A stretch of DNA of 64,000 nt from positions 8,312 through 72,311 of the forward strand of contig JACQUC010000258.1 of assembly GCA_016210495.1 (NCBI GenBank), written 5' to 3'. Position 1 is the first letter of the stretch; the number at the start of each line of letters is the position of its first letter. Under the pieces are notes generated by a model. That model was not told the DNA's origin and searched no databases. It saw only the letters and a list, made by a program, of their open reading frames with translations. This stretch comes from Chloroflexota bacterium (GTDB lineage: Bacteria > Chloroflexota > FW602-bin22 > JACPRP01). Position numbers and translations under genes: made by a program. Of this stretch, positions 34,414 to 42,411 are shown in pieces.

Positions 34414-35169
34414 TTGGATCTATTTATGATGGCAATTTGGCTTGCGCTGGGCGCCGCGGTGGGTAGCTTCCTCAACGTGTGCGCGGATCGTATACCCTCC
34501 GGCCGGTCTGTCGTAAGGCCGGGCTCCTACTGTGAGTCCTGCGCGACCCCGCTGGGCTTCGTTGACCTGATCCCAGTCTTGAGCTTGCTGTGGCTCCGGG
34601 GGCGCTGTCGCCACTGTCGGGCCCCAATTCCTGGACGTTTGTTGATTGTTGAAACTATTACGGCCGTGGTATTTGGCCTGGTGTGGTATTATTCGCCCAC
34701 GACGCTCGAAGCCACGGTCTATGCCATGCACGCCAGTCTTCTGATCCTGGTCGCCATAATCGATCTCCAACACCAGCTGATCCTTAACAAGATCACGTAT
34801 CCTTGGGCGGTAGCTGCGCTCGCACTTTCGGCCTTTCTGCCCGAGGTCGGGCTCTGGCGTGCGGGCGTCGGCGCGGCCATCGCGCTGGGGCTGTTCGGCG
34901 CCATTTTCGCCTTGGCGCCGCAGGGAATGGGTTTCGGAGATGTCAAGCTCGCGGGAGTGATTGGATTGGTGGTGGGATTTCCCGCGGTCCTGGTGGCGCT
35001 GGTTCTCGGGGCCGTTAGCGGGGGGATAGTCGGGGCGGCGCTTCTCTTGGCGGGGCGCAAGGGTCGCAAGGATGCCTTGCCGTTCGGAGTCTTTCTATCG
35101 ATCGGCGGCATCGTATCCCTGCTCTGGGGCCCTGTTCTTTGGGGCGCGTACTTGCGCTGGATCATCTGA
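34414..35169 (+). CDS. pilD: Prepilin peptidase PilD
   Basis: A 251-residue membrane aspartyl protease and methyltransferase. An N-terminal cytoplasmic loop has two Cys pairs (CESC...CRHC). The catalytic Asp residues are in VAIIDLQH and the GFGDVK motif. It removes the leader of type IV prepilins after Gly and methylates the new N-terminus. The start is taken at TTG 34414; ATG 34426 is an alternative. All pilins downstream are substrates. Confidence 0.92.
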   Translation: MDLFMMAIWLALGAAVGSFLNVCADRIPSGRSVVRPGSYCESCATPLGFVDLIPVLSLLWLRGRCRHCRAPIPGRLLIVETITAVVFGLVWYYSPTTLEATVYAMHASLLILVAIIDLQHQLILNKITYPWAVAALALSAFLPEVGLWRAGVGAAIALGLFGAIFALAPQGMGFGDVKLAGVIGLVVGFPAVLVALVLGAVSGGIVGAALLLAGRKGRKDALPFGVFLSIGGIVSLLWGPVLWGAYLRWII

Positions 35170-35195
35170 GTACGGTGGAAGGTTGTTCTATTAAC

Positions 35196-36350
35196 GTGGA
35201 TGTCTTGAGCTTGCTGCGGCTCACATACGAGAGGCGTGCCTCTGATCTTCATCTCAAGGCCTCGACCCGCCCCGTCCTGCGTGTCGACGGTGTCCTCGAG
35301 CCGGTAACCGGCGAGGGGCCGGTCAATCCGGCCGACATTGCCGATGCCTTTTGTGCCATCGCCACCGAGGAGCAGCAGGACTTGTTTCGGCGCAACCTGG
35401 AGCTCGACTTTGCCTACAGTCTTCCCGGCGTGGCTCGCTTCCGGGTAAACGCCGCCTTACAGCGAGGCTCTATTGTGCTTTCGTTTAGGTTGGTGCCGGT
35501 TGTCGTGCCAAGCCTGGCGCAACTTGCCATGCCTACGGTGTGTCAGGTGCTGGCTGCCCGTCGCAGGGGCCTGGTGGTGGTCACCGGTCCGACGGGCTCG
35601 GGCAAATCCACGACTTTGGCGGCGATGATCGATAACATCAACAGCAACGAGCGGCGCCGCATCGTTACGATCGAAGACCCCATCGAGTTCCTGTATGCCG
35701 ACAAGCTGTCTTTCATTATCCAGAGGGAAGTCGGAGCCGACGCTAGGGATTTCCCCACCGCTTTGAGATCCGCTTTGCGCCAGGATCCTGACGTCATTCT
35801 GCTGGGTGAGATGCGTGACCAGGAAACCATCGCGACGGCCATCGCTGCGGCGGAGACCGGGCACCTGGTGCTTGGAACTTTGCACACGATTGGCGCCGCT
35901 GAGGCAGTGGACCGCATTATCAACGTCTTCCCGCCCGGGCAACAGCAGCAGGTGCGGCTGGAGCTATCGCTGTGTCTGGAGGGGGTTGTTTCGCAGATGC
36001 TTCTCCCTCGCGCATCGGGCAAAGGCAGGGTGGCAGCCATGGAGGTGATGATTGCCACGCCGGCCGTGCGCAATCTCATCAGGGACGCCAAGGCTCACCA
36101 GATCCCGAATATGATCGCCCTGGGTGCCCAGTTCGGTATGCAGACTTTCGACCATCATCTGCACGACCTGGTTCTGGCAAACGTCGTGAGCTTCGAGGAA
36201 GCAATGCTGCGCGCGACGCAGCCGGAGCATCTGCGAAAGCGCCTCGCCAGCGACGGCGTGATCGCGGCAGGCGTGCATCCTGTCCTTCCTAGCTTCCAGT
36301 CCTTCCCTCATTGGGATGAAGATCGAGGGAAGGATCAGGGAGATGGTTAG
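35196..36350 (+). CDS. pilT: Pilus retraction ATPase PilT
   Basis: A 384-residue ATPase. Walker A GPTGSGKST, Walker B QDPDVILLGEMRDQETI, the His-box GTLHTIGAAEA and the AVRNLIRDAK sequence (PilT-type AIRNLIRE motif) identify it as the retraction motor rather than a second PilB. GTG 35196 fits the homologous start (DVLSLLRLTYERRASDLHL); GTG 35175 is also possible. Retraction implies twitching or DNA uptake. Confidence 0.9.
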   Translation: MDVLSLLRLTYERRASDLHLKASTRPVLRVDGVLEPVTGEGPVNPADIADAFCAIATEEQQDLFRRNLELDFAYSLPGVARFRVNAALQRGSIVLSFRLVPVVVPSLAQLAMPTVCQVLAARRRGLVVVTGPTGSGKSTTLAAMIDNINSNERRRIVTIEDPIEFLYADKLSFIIQREVGADARDFPTALRSALRQDPDVILLGEMRDQETIATAIAAAETGHLVLGTLHTIGAAEAVDRIINVFPPGQQQQVRLELSLCLEGVVSQMLLPRASGKGRVAAMEVMIATPAVRNLIRDAKAHQIPNMIALGAQFGMQTFDHHLHDLVLANVVSFEEAMLRATQPEHLRKRLASDGVIAAGVHPVLPSFQSFPHWDEDRGKDQGDG

Positions 36351-36430
36351 GGTAAGGGTCGTACCTTAGGCTGCGATGATGGGAATGAGAGACGAAGGAT
36401 GGCGCCGCTAGCGGCCTATGGATGTGAATA

Positions 36431-37639
36431 ATGCCTTTTCGCTACGAAGCGTACAACCGGGAAGGCCAGCGTGTTCGTGGTACGCTCGAGGTAGAGTCCG
36501 AGCAGGCGGCTGAGCAGCTTCTCTGGGACAAGGACCTCAGCATAATCGACATTAGCAAGGTCGGAAGGCCCTTCTCGCTGCACGAGCAACTGCCGTCCGT
36601 CTTTGGCGTGCGCACCGACGACGTTATCTCCTTCGCCAATCAGATGGCCTTTCTCATCGAAGCGGGGATCAACATCTACGCGGCTCTCCAGATGATGCGC
36701 GATCAGACGACGAAGCCAGCCTTCCGTGAGGTTCTGGCACAGGTGGTAAAGGACATTGGGGAGGGCTTCACCTTCTCGGAGGCGCTGGGCCGTCACCCAA
36801 CCGCTTTCTCGCTTCTCTTCGTGCGGCTTATCAAAGTGGGCGAGGAGACCGGGCGCATCGACGCTATGCTGCGTAAGGTCGCCGGCTATATGGAAAGGCG
36901 CAGGGCCGCCAACGCGAAGGTGAAGTCCTCGCTAGGGTACCCGCTCTTCGTCGTGGTGATGGCCGGGATCTCCATGTACATCCTGCTCACCCTCGCGCTG
37001 CCCAATCTGGTTAGTCTCTTCAAGGAATTCGGCGCCGACATGCCACTGCCGACGCGCATCGTGATCGGCGGGGCCAACTTTGCCGGGCAGTACGGGCGGC
37101 TTATGGGTTTGGGCTTGCTGGCGTTTGTCGCCCTTGCCTTTGTCTACACTCGAAACCGCACTGGCGCGCGACGCATGGATTATCTTCTGATTAGTGCTCC
37201 CGTGGTGGGTCCGATGGTACACAAACTCAACCTTGCGCGCCTTGCGGACACCCTGGAGAGCCTGATCGGCGGCGGCCTGCCGCTTACCGAGGCGCTGGAC
37301 CTGCTGTTGGAGACGACCCAAAACGCTGCGCTGCGCGAGCCGCTGGAGGAAGTCCGCAACGACGTCTTGAGCGGTCTTTCGCTGTCGCAGGCCATGGCGC
37401 GACACGCCATTTTCCCTCCCTTGATGATCAATCTGACGCACGTAGGAGAGGAAGCCGGCACCATGGAAATTTCTTTTCGCAACCTGGGCCGGCACTACAA
37501 CGAAGAGGCAGATCGTACGATCTCCAGCCTCATCGGCTTCTTGGAGCCGGCGTTGATTGTCGTCGTCGGCCTTACCATCGGCCTCGTCGCCATCACCATC
37601 ATCACCACCATCTACTCGGTACTCCCTGCCATCCGCTAA
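36431..37639 (+). CDS. pilC: Pilus inner-membrane platform protein PilC
   Basis: A 402-residue protein with two GspF domains (FANQMAFLIEAGINIYAAL and LADTLESLIGGGLPLTEAL) and three membrane segments. It is the platform on which PilB and PilT act. ATG at 36431. The gene is last of the motor group before the pilin genes. Confidence 0.92.
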   Translation: MPFRYEAYNREGQRVRGTLEVESEQAAEQLLWDKDLSIIDISKVGRPFSLHEQLPSVFGVRTDDVISFANQMAFLIEAGINIYAALQMMRDQTTKPAFREVLAQVVKDIGEGFTFSEALGRHPTAFSLLFVRLIKVGEETGRIDAMLRKVAGYMERRRAANAKVKSSLGYPLFVVVMAGISMYILLTLALPNLVSLFKEFGADMPLPTRIVIGGANFAGQYGRLMGLGLLAFVALAFVYTRNRTGARRMDYLLISAPVVGPMVHKLNLARLADTLESLIGGGLPLTEALDLLLETTQNAALREPLEEVRNDVLSGLSLSQAMARHAIFPPLMINLTHVGEEAGTMEISFRNLGRHYNEEADRTISSLIGFLEPALIVVVGLTIGLVAITIITTIYSVLPAIR

Positions 37640-38292
37640 CCTGTTCGTATCCCTTACCCCTGGGTTCCGCGCAGGCTGAAGCCTGCGGCTACAAGTGCTG
37701 CAGCCCCGGGCGGGGGCCCCTCGGCCGCGATCTCGTAGCCGCACCCCTTCAGGGTGCGCCGGACTGTTTGCTTCACCGACATCCGCGGCCACCGCCACCC
37801 CCTTGATTACGCCGTGATTACAGCGCTCCCTGCCTGTGAAAGCCAGTTGTAATGCGCCCCAACAGTGCTTTTCGCTTGCCGGGCCGGCCTCTCTCGTTTG
37901 CCTGGAGGTATTAATACCAAGGTACTACGCGAAAATCATCCCCACGTACTTACCACGGACGATGACGGCAGCCCGGCAAGACGCTAGAGTATAGCCGTAG
38001 ATCAATGAAAGATTCCTGTAATCTCGTGATTCAAGGCCGGTTTTGAGCCGGCGGACACTGAAAGAGCACTGTAATGAAGCAACGTCGTCAAGACAAAACC
38101 AGGGAGGAGCCGCTGGAGCAACGCCCAGCAGGAAGGAGGGACAGCAATAGTGATGGCCTTCGCCAGGCCGAAGCTCACTAGTTTGTTGTCTACGTCCCCG
38201 TCAATGTGAGGGGACCTAAGTGACCAGGTACTCAAATGACACCGATAATGGGAGGTGGGGAGGGGAGGAAAAAAGAGTAGGGAGAAAAAGAA
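37640..38292. other. 653-base gap before the pilin genes: repeats, a palindrome and a structured leader
   Basis: No gene is supported. It contains a repeat (37669-37760), a 12-bp perfect palindrome GGTATTAATACC (37907-37918), and a series of hairpins close to the first pilin gene: GCCGG/CCGGC at 38036-38052, GGCCT/AGGCC at 38155-38169 flanked by AGTGA/TCACT, and GTCCCC/GGGGAC at 38194-38215. I tested the leader by eye against c-di-GMP riboswitch consensus and saw no match. Confidence 0.5.
37669..37760. repeat. CTGAAGCCTGCGGCTAC...GTAGCCGCACC repeat
   Basis: Begins GCGCAGGCTGAAGCCTGCGG and ends GTAGCCGCACCCCTTCAGGG with partial inverted symmetry. Related to 56552-56627. Confidence 0.7.
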
Positions 38293-38730
38293 ATGAAGAG
38301 GGGCAACGGGGTCGGTCTGATTACCGAGGCGCACAGAGATGAGAGAGGATTGACGGCCATCGAGCTGGCGGTCGTCGTGGCCATTTTGGCTATCCTCGCC
38401 GCCCTGGTATCGAGCAACGCCAGCGGATTGAACACGACGGCGCGCGCCGCGACGCAAACCTCCGACGTCGCGGAGGTACAGAAGGCCCTCGACAGGTACT
38501 CAGCCGAGCACCCCTCGGGGGGGTATCCCACAGCTAGCGGCAGCCCTCCATCTCTGGGCAGTACGGCCGCCATCAGCTTTACTGCTAGTTTCCAGAACTC
38601 GGACGGGGCTACGAAGACGTTCGTACCAGACTATGTCAAGCGAAACCCCAAGCACGCCAGCGATAGCTGGTGGACCGTCGACTACACCGGCACCGTGACA
38701 GTGGCCGTGCCAAGCGGCTCCGTGTACTAG
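38293..38730 (+). CDS. Prepilin-like protein (minor pilin, FimT/GspH-like position)
   Basis: A 145-residue type IV prepilin. The peptidase site is ERG/LTAIE with Glu at +5, followed by the hydrophobic helix LAVVVAILAILAALV. The leader is 19 residues and charged. The globular part is small and Ser/Thr-rich. It is first of five pilin-like genes. GGAGAAAAAGAA precedes the ATG. Whether it is a major or minor subunit cannot be said. Confidence 0.85.
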   Translation: MKRGNGVGLITEAHRDERGLTAIELAVVVAILAILAALVSSNASGLNTTARAATQTSDVAEVQKALDRYSAEHPSGGYPTASGSPPSLGSTAAISFTASFQNSDGATKTFVPDYVKRNPKHASDSWWTVDYTGTVTVAVPSGSVY

Positions 38731-38819
38731 GCTTTTGAGGACTCCGGCCCTCGGTGGCTGGAGGATGCGTACGACCCACGCGATGATTACATCGCAGAAT
38801 AGACAGGGGAGGTTGCGTA

Positions 38820-39275
38820 ATGAAAAGGACAATGGCATCCCAGAAAGGTTTCACTCTAATCGAGCTGCTGATCGTGCTGGCCGTGTTGGCCATATTGGCC
38901 GCCGTCGTCGTCCCGAACGTGAGCGGGTTTCTCAATCGGGGCAAGGACACCGCCTACAAGGCTGATCAGAGGACGATGCAGGCAGCGGTAGACGCCTGGC
39001 GTTCCGACGTGACCAGCCGCAGCGGCAATCAGTATCCGATCCTGGATAGCGACAAGACCAACATCGGGACGCCGAGCGGTTCCAGGAACTCCTACGTCGA
39101 CGTCGCGGCGCTTTACACCAGCGGGTACTTCCGGGGAGCCGATGTGGTGGCCTCGGCGAATACTTCCTTGAACACCTCGGCGACGAACTCCCCGTCAGGG
39201 ACCTACGGGTGGTACGTTAGCGTCACAGGCACGGTGATGACTTCGCCCACGTTCTCTTCTGGCACCTATCCGTGA
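38820..39275 (+). CDS. pilA: Type IV pilin (probable major subunit)
   Basis: A 151-residue canonical prepilin: MKRTMASQKG leader, cleavage before FTLIELLIVLAVLAILAAVV, Glu at +5. The rest is a Ser/Thr/Gly-rich globular head without a Cys pair. The short leader and textbook N-terminus make it the best candidate for the main pilus subunit. It is cleaved by PilD at 34414. Confidence 0.88.
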   Translation: MKRTMASQKGFTLIELLIVLAVLAILAAVVVPNVSGFLNRGKDTAYKADQRTMQAAVDAWRSDVTSRSGNQYPILDSDKTNIGTPSGSRNSYVDVAALYTSGYFRGADVVASANTSLNTSATNSPSGTYGWYVSVTGTVMTSPTFSSGTYP

Positions 39276-39316
39276 TGGTCTCAGGACATAGGTCTCAGAG
39301 CAGCGGCCGTCGCGCT

Positions 39317-39352
39317 GGTGGTAGGAACGTTGCGTGCAACGTCCCTACCACC
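39317..39352. repeat. Imperfect palindrome of the GTAGGGACGTTGC family
   Basis: GGTGGTAGGAACGTTGC and GCAACGTCCCTACCACC arms, with two mismatches relative to perfect symmetry. Third copy of the family in this window. Confidence 0.85.
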
Positions 39353-39415
39353 TAGCATCTGATTTGAACGGCAAGGACGACCCAGCGCTAGGATGAGAGC
39401 AGCCCGGAGGGCGAG

Positions 39416-41260
39416 ATGGACGACAACATTCGCACCGAGCGCGATACGCGGAAGTTTCGCTTGCTGGCGCTGCTCCTTGTCGTGGCGGGGGTCTACTTCG
39501 AGCGGCAAGAGGTTGCTCTCTGGCCAGCTATAGCCCTGGCCGGTTTGTACCTATTGCACCTGGTTGTCTTCTTCTCTGTCATCGTCCGCTGGGTTCCCCC
39601 ACGTCTGTTGCCCTACGGCATGCTCTGGGCGGATGTGGGCTTCGTCGGCGGGACGCTGTATCTCTTCGGGGTAGACAGCGCTTTCTTCGTCTTCTTTCCC
39701 ATAGTCGTGTTCTATTATGCCCTCTCCCTCGGTTACGTGGGCGGCTTCGTCGCGTCGACGCTCTTCGCCTTCGCTTACATTGGGGTGGCCTTTGGCCACC
39801 GGGCCGATCTTCTGCTGGGCCGGCTGCTGCCCGTTCAGATTCCACTCTTCTATTTGATCGCATTGTTTGGCGGGTACCTGGGCCAGCAGCGCAAGCGGGC
39901 GCAGAGCGAGCGACAGGAGCTGGTGCTGCTGCTTCAGGCGGAGCGCAGCGCACGTTCGATGCTGGACCTCACGCTCGGAATGGCTTCGGTGCTGGATCTC
40001 CAGGCGCTTCTCGGACAGATCGCCCACGTATGCGTAAGTGCGACGGGATGCACGCACGGCGGCGTGGCGCTGGTGGATGAACCCCGAGGGGTGCTGGGTG
40101 GAGCCTTCGCCATCTTTCCGGCGCCGCGTGACGAAGACGATCATACTCGCTGCGCTGAGCCCGGAGCTACGACTACCTTTGATCAAGAGGCTCACACCGA
40201 GGGCCGCCTGCTGGAAGTGGGTAACCCTGCGCACGAGAGGCTGCCACACTGGGCGCGATCCCTCGCACCCGCCTACGCGCTGTTCGTACCGCTCTCGAAT
40301 GGCAAGGGCAGCATCGGAGTGCTGACGCTCCTGAGCACAGAGCCTCACTCCGGCCTGAGCCCCGCGCAGAAGGATCTCTTGCAGGTTTTGGCCGCGTTCT
40401 TCTATCCCCTGGTCTCCAGCGCCCGGGCCTACGGGTCTGCCCAGAGGCAGAGTGAGCGGCTATCGAGCGAGCTTCGGGGCACCGTGCTGCACATTGTTCG
40501 CACGCAGCAGCTCCAGAAAAGAGGCGACGTTCGCGTCGGCCAGTTGCTCCTCGATCCGCCTCGACAAAGGGCCCTCTTAGGGTCCCGGCAACTCGAGCTA
40601 TCGGAAAGAGAATTCGATGTGTTGTACCTACTGGCGCAGCATGCCGGCGTTCCGGTGAGTCAGGAAGTCCTGCTTCGCGAGGTCTGGGGAGAGGAGAGCC
40701 AGGCGCGAAGCAACGTGGTCGACGTCGCCATCAACCGTCTGCGGCGCAAGCTGACGTTGCAGGCCGCGGCCGGGGAGCTCATCCAGACGGTGCGGGGTAC
40801 AGGCTATATGCTCGACGCCGACAACGCCGTGCTGAGCCGGGACGGCGTTGTGGGCGATGTAAGCCTGCGGGCACTGCGCCGCCAGGGACAAAGGGGCGCT
40901 TTATTGCTGGAACACATCATATCTCTGGCCATCGTCTCGGTTCTGGTCCCCGCTTTGCTCACGGCGCTGACGACCGTCATAAATAACTCCGACTATCATC
41001 ACGATCGGGTCGTGGCGGCAGAGCTGGCACGCAGCCAGTTGGAGAGCGTCCACAAGGAGACCTTCCAGACCAGTCCGGCCGCTTACTCGCTCATATCTCC
41101 GCTGCCCGACGGGTACGCAATATCCATCACGACGGACCAGGCCACCGCGTACACTTACTCGACTGGAGGGGCCACGCCCGAGGTTCTTCAGGCGGTAACG
41201 GTCACCGTTGCGGGGCGCTATGGCGACTTACAAGTGAGCGGGTATAAGGTCAGACCGTGA
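39416..41260 (+). CDS. Membrane/GAF/winged-helix regulator fused to a prepilin
   Basis: A single open frame of 614 residues with parts not normally joined. Residues 1-155 hold about five to six membrane segments; 155-190 a charged helix; about 185-350 a GAF-like domain; 371-468 an OmpR/PhoB-type winged helix (LELSEREFDVLYLLAQHAG, NVVDVAINRLRRKL, TVRGTGYMLDA). After a 25-residue linker comes QRG/ALLLEHIISLAIVSVL, a prepilin site with Gly494 at -1 and Glu499 at +5, then a 120-residue pseudopilin head like GspI/PilV. In-frame GTGs at 40829 and 40850 could start a separate pilin with a 16-residue leader. The downstream neighbours are the GspJ- and GspK-like pilins, so the pilin part fills the expected GspI slot. 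Confidence 0.82.
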   Translation: MDDNIRTERDTRKFRLLALLLVVAGVYFERQEVALWPAIALAGLYLLHLVVFFSVIVRWVPPRLLPYGMLWADVGFVGGTLYLFGVDSAFFVFFPIVVFYYALSLGYVGGFVASTLFAFAYIGVAFGHRADLLLGRLLPVQIPLFYLIALFGGYLGQQRKRAQSERQELVLLLQAERSARSMLDLTLGMASVLDLQALLGQIAHVCVSATGCTHGGVALVDEPRGVLGGAFAIFPAPRDEDDHTRCAEPGATTTFDQEAHTEGRLLEVGNPAHERLPHWARSLAPAYALFVPLSNGKGSIGVLTLLSTEPHSGLSPAQKDLLQVLAAFFYPLVSSARAYGSAQRQSERLSSELRGTVLHIVRTQQLQKRGDVRVGQLLLDPPRQRALLGSRQLELSEREFDVLYLLAQHAGVPVSQEVLLREVWGEESQARSNVVDVAINRLRRKLTLQAAAGELIQTVRGTGYMLDADNAVLSRDGVVGDVSLRALRRQGQRGALLLEHIISLAIVSVLVPALLTALTTVINNSDYHHDRVVAAELARSQLESVHKETFQTSPAAYSLISPLPDGYAISITTDQATAYTYSTGGATPEVLQAVTVTVAGRYGDLQVSGYKVRP

Positions 41261-42411
41261 GGCTTTTCAGCCGCGTGACTGCTTTCTGGTGCAAAATGCA
41301 GGAGTGGAAGACAACCAATCCCCTCTCCCTCGACCGCGAGGGAGAGGGTAGGGTGAGGGTGTGCTGGAATGGCGGTGGACAGCAAGGCATGACGCTCCTG
41401 GAGTTGACGATCGGGCTGGGCATCGGCGCTATGCTCGTCACCGTCCTTGCCTCGGTCGTGTCCCTGTCGATCTGGCTGCCGGCTCAACAGGGAGACAAGC
41501 TGACCGTTGTGCAGGACCTGCTATTCGCCCAGCACTGGATCGCGAGCGATGCCGGCTCGGCCACCAGCTTCGCGACAGGCACAAGCCCGGAGTACGGCTC
41601 GCTGGGCTGGAGCGACTACACCGGCGCGGCGCAGGTCGACCACGTGGTTATATATTCGTATGACGCTGCCAGCGGCTATCTGATGCGGTCGGAGCGGCGA
41701 GATGGCAGCACCTATGCCACCTTCGCCGTCGCCAAGAACATCGCCGACGAAGACGACGTCGTGTTCTCCTGGAATCCGAGCACCTATTCTTTTGGAGTCG
41801 CGCTCACCTCCACCGTGGCGACCGGGACGGCCAAGGAGGGTATTACGAGCACCGTGAAGAGCACGAGCCTGACGCTGGCCGTGCGTCCGCGCGAAGAGCA
41901 ACTGGTCTCTCCTCCTGGCATCGACCCCATACCAACGCCGCCTCCGGGCTCCCGGCCATACTACGTTGCGGAAGCGCCTGTGGTGCTAACCGGCACCTAC
42001 GTCTCTGGTAGTTACCCTGAGCTGCAAAGTGCCGATGGTGCCTACTACGCCGTGGATTCCACTACCGGCGGCGATAAGCAGGCCGTTTACACGGTGCGGA
42101 GCCAGAGCCTGACGGTGCCTTCGACCATCTCCCAGCTCCAGGTTCGCTTCACCGGCCAATCCAGCAAGGACAATACCTCAATCGCCTTCTATGTGAAGAA
42201 CTCGGATGCAGGCTTCCCTGCGTCGAGCGAGTACAGCTTCACATTTGCCGACAACGACACGAGCCAGACCGTGGCCTTCAATGTCAGCTCGAGCGCGCTG
42301 AGCTACATCAGCTCGCAGCCTGACCGGCGCTTGGAGCTGAAGATAAGTGCTTCCGGCAACTCTGCCTTTACGCTGTCCACGGATCAAATAGCGTTCATTG
42401 CCAGCCCATGA
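41257..42411 (+). CDS. PilW/GspJ-like minor prepilin
   Basis: A 384-residue minor pilin. The cleavage site is QQG/MTLLE with Glu at +5, then LTIGLGIGAMLVTVLASVVS. The head is large and ends in a beta-rich domain. The long leader from the GTG at 41257 is partly encoded by an intergenic-type repeat (41319-41358); GTG 41353 or 41359 give more normal leaders and lie just after purine-rich repeat sequence. So the annotated start is uncertain. It overlaps both neighbours by four bases. Confidence 0.78.
   Translation: MRLFSRVTAFWCKMQEWKTTNPLSLDREGEGRVRVCWNGGGQQGMTLLELTIGLGIGAMLVTVLASVVSLSIWLPAQQGDKLTVVQDLLFAQHWIASDAGSATSFATGTSPEYGSLGWSDYTGAAQVDHVVIYSYDAASGYLMRSERRDGSTYATFAVAKNIADEDDVVFSWNPSTYSFGVALTSTVATGTAKEGITSTVKSTSLTLAVRPREEQLVSPPGIDPIPTPPPGSRPYYVAEAPVVLTGTYVSGSYPELQSADGAYYAVDSTTGGDKQAVYTVRSQSLTVPSTISQLQVRFTGQSSKDNTSIAFYVKNSDAGFPASSEYSFTFADNDTSQTVAFNVSSSALSYISSQPDRRLELKISASGNSAFTLSTDQIAFIASP
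41319..41358. repeat. CCCTCTCCCTC...GAGGG repeat inside a prepilin leader
   Basis: Same family as 25395-25430: CCCCTCTCCCTC, short loop, GAGGGAGAGGGTAGGGTGAGGG. It encodes NPLSLDREGEGRVR in the pilin frame without breaking it. Confidence 0.8.

Noticed and set aside
38000..38292. c-di-GMP riboswitch upstream of the pilins
   Set aside because: Hairpins are present but the conserved GEMM core sequences are not seen.
37640..38292. tRNA or other structural RNA genes in the largest gap
   Set aside because: No cloverleaf or T-loop consensus was found here or in the other gaps.
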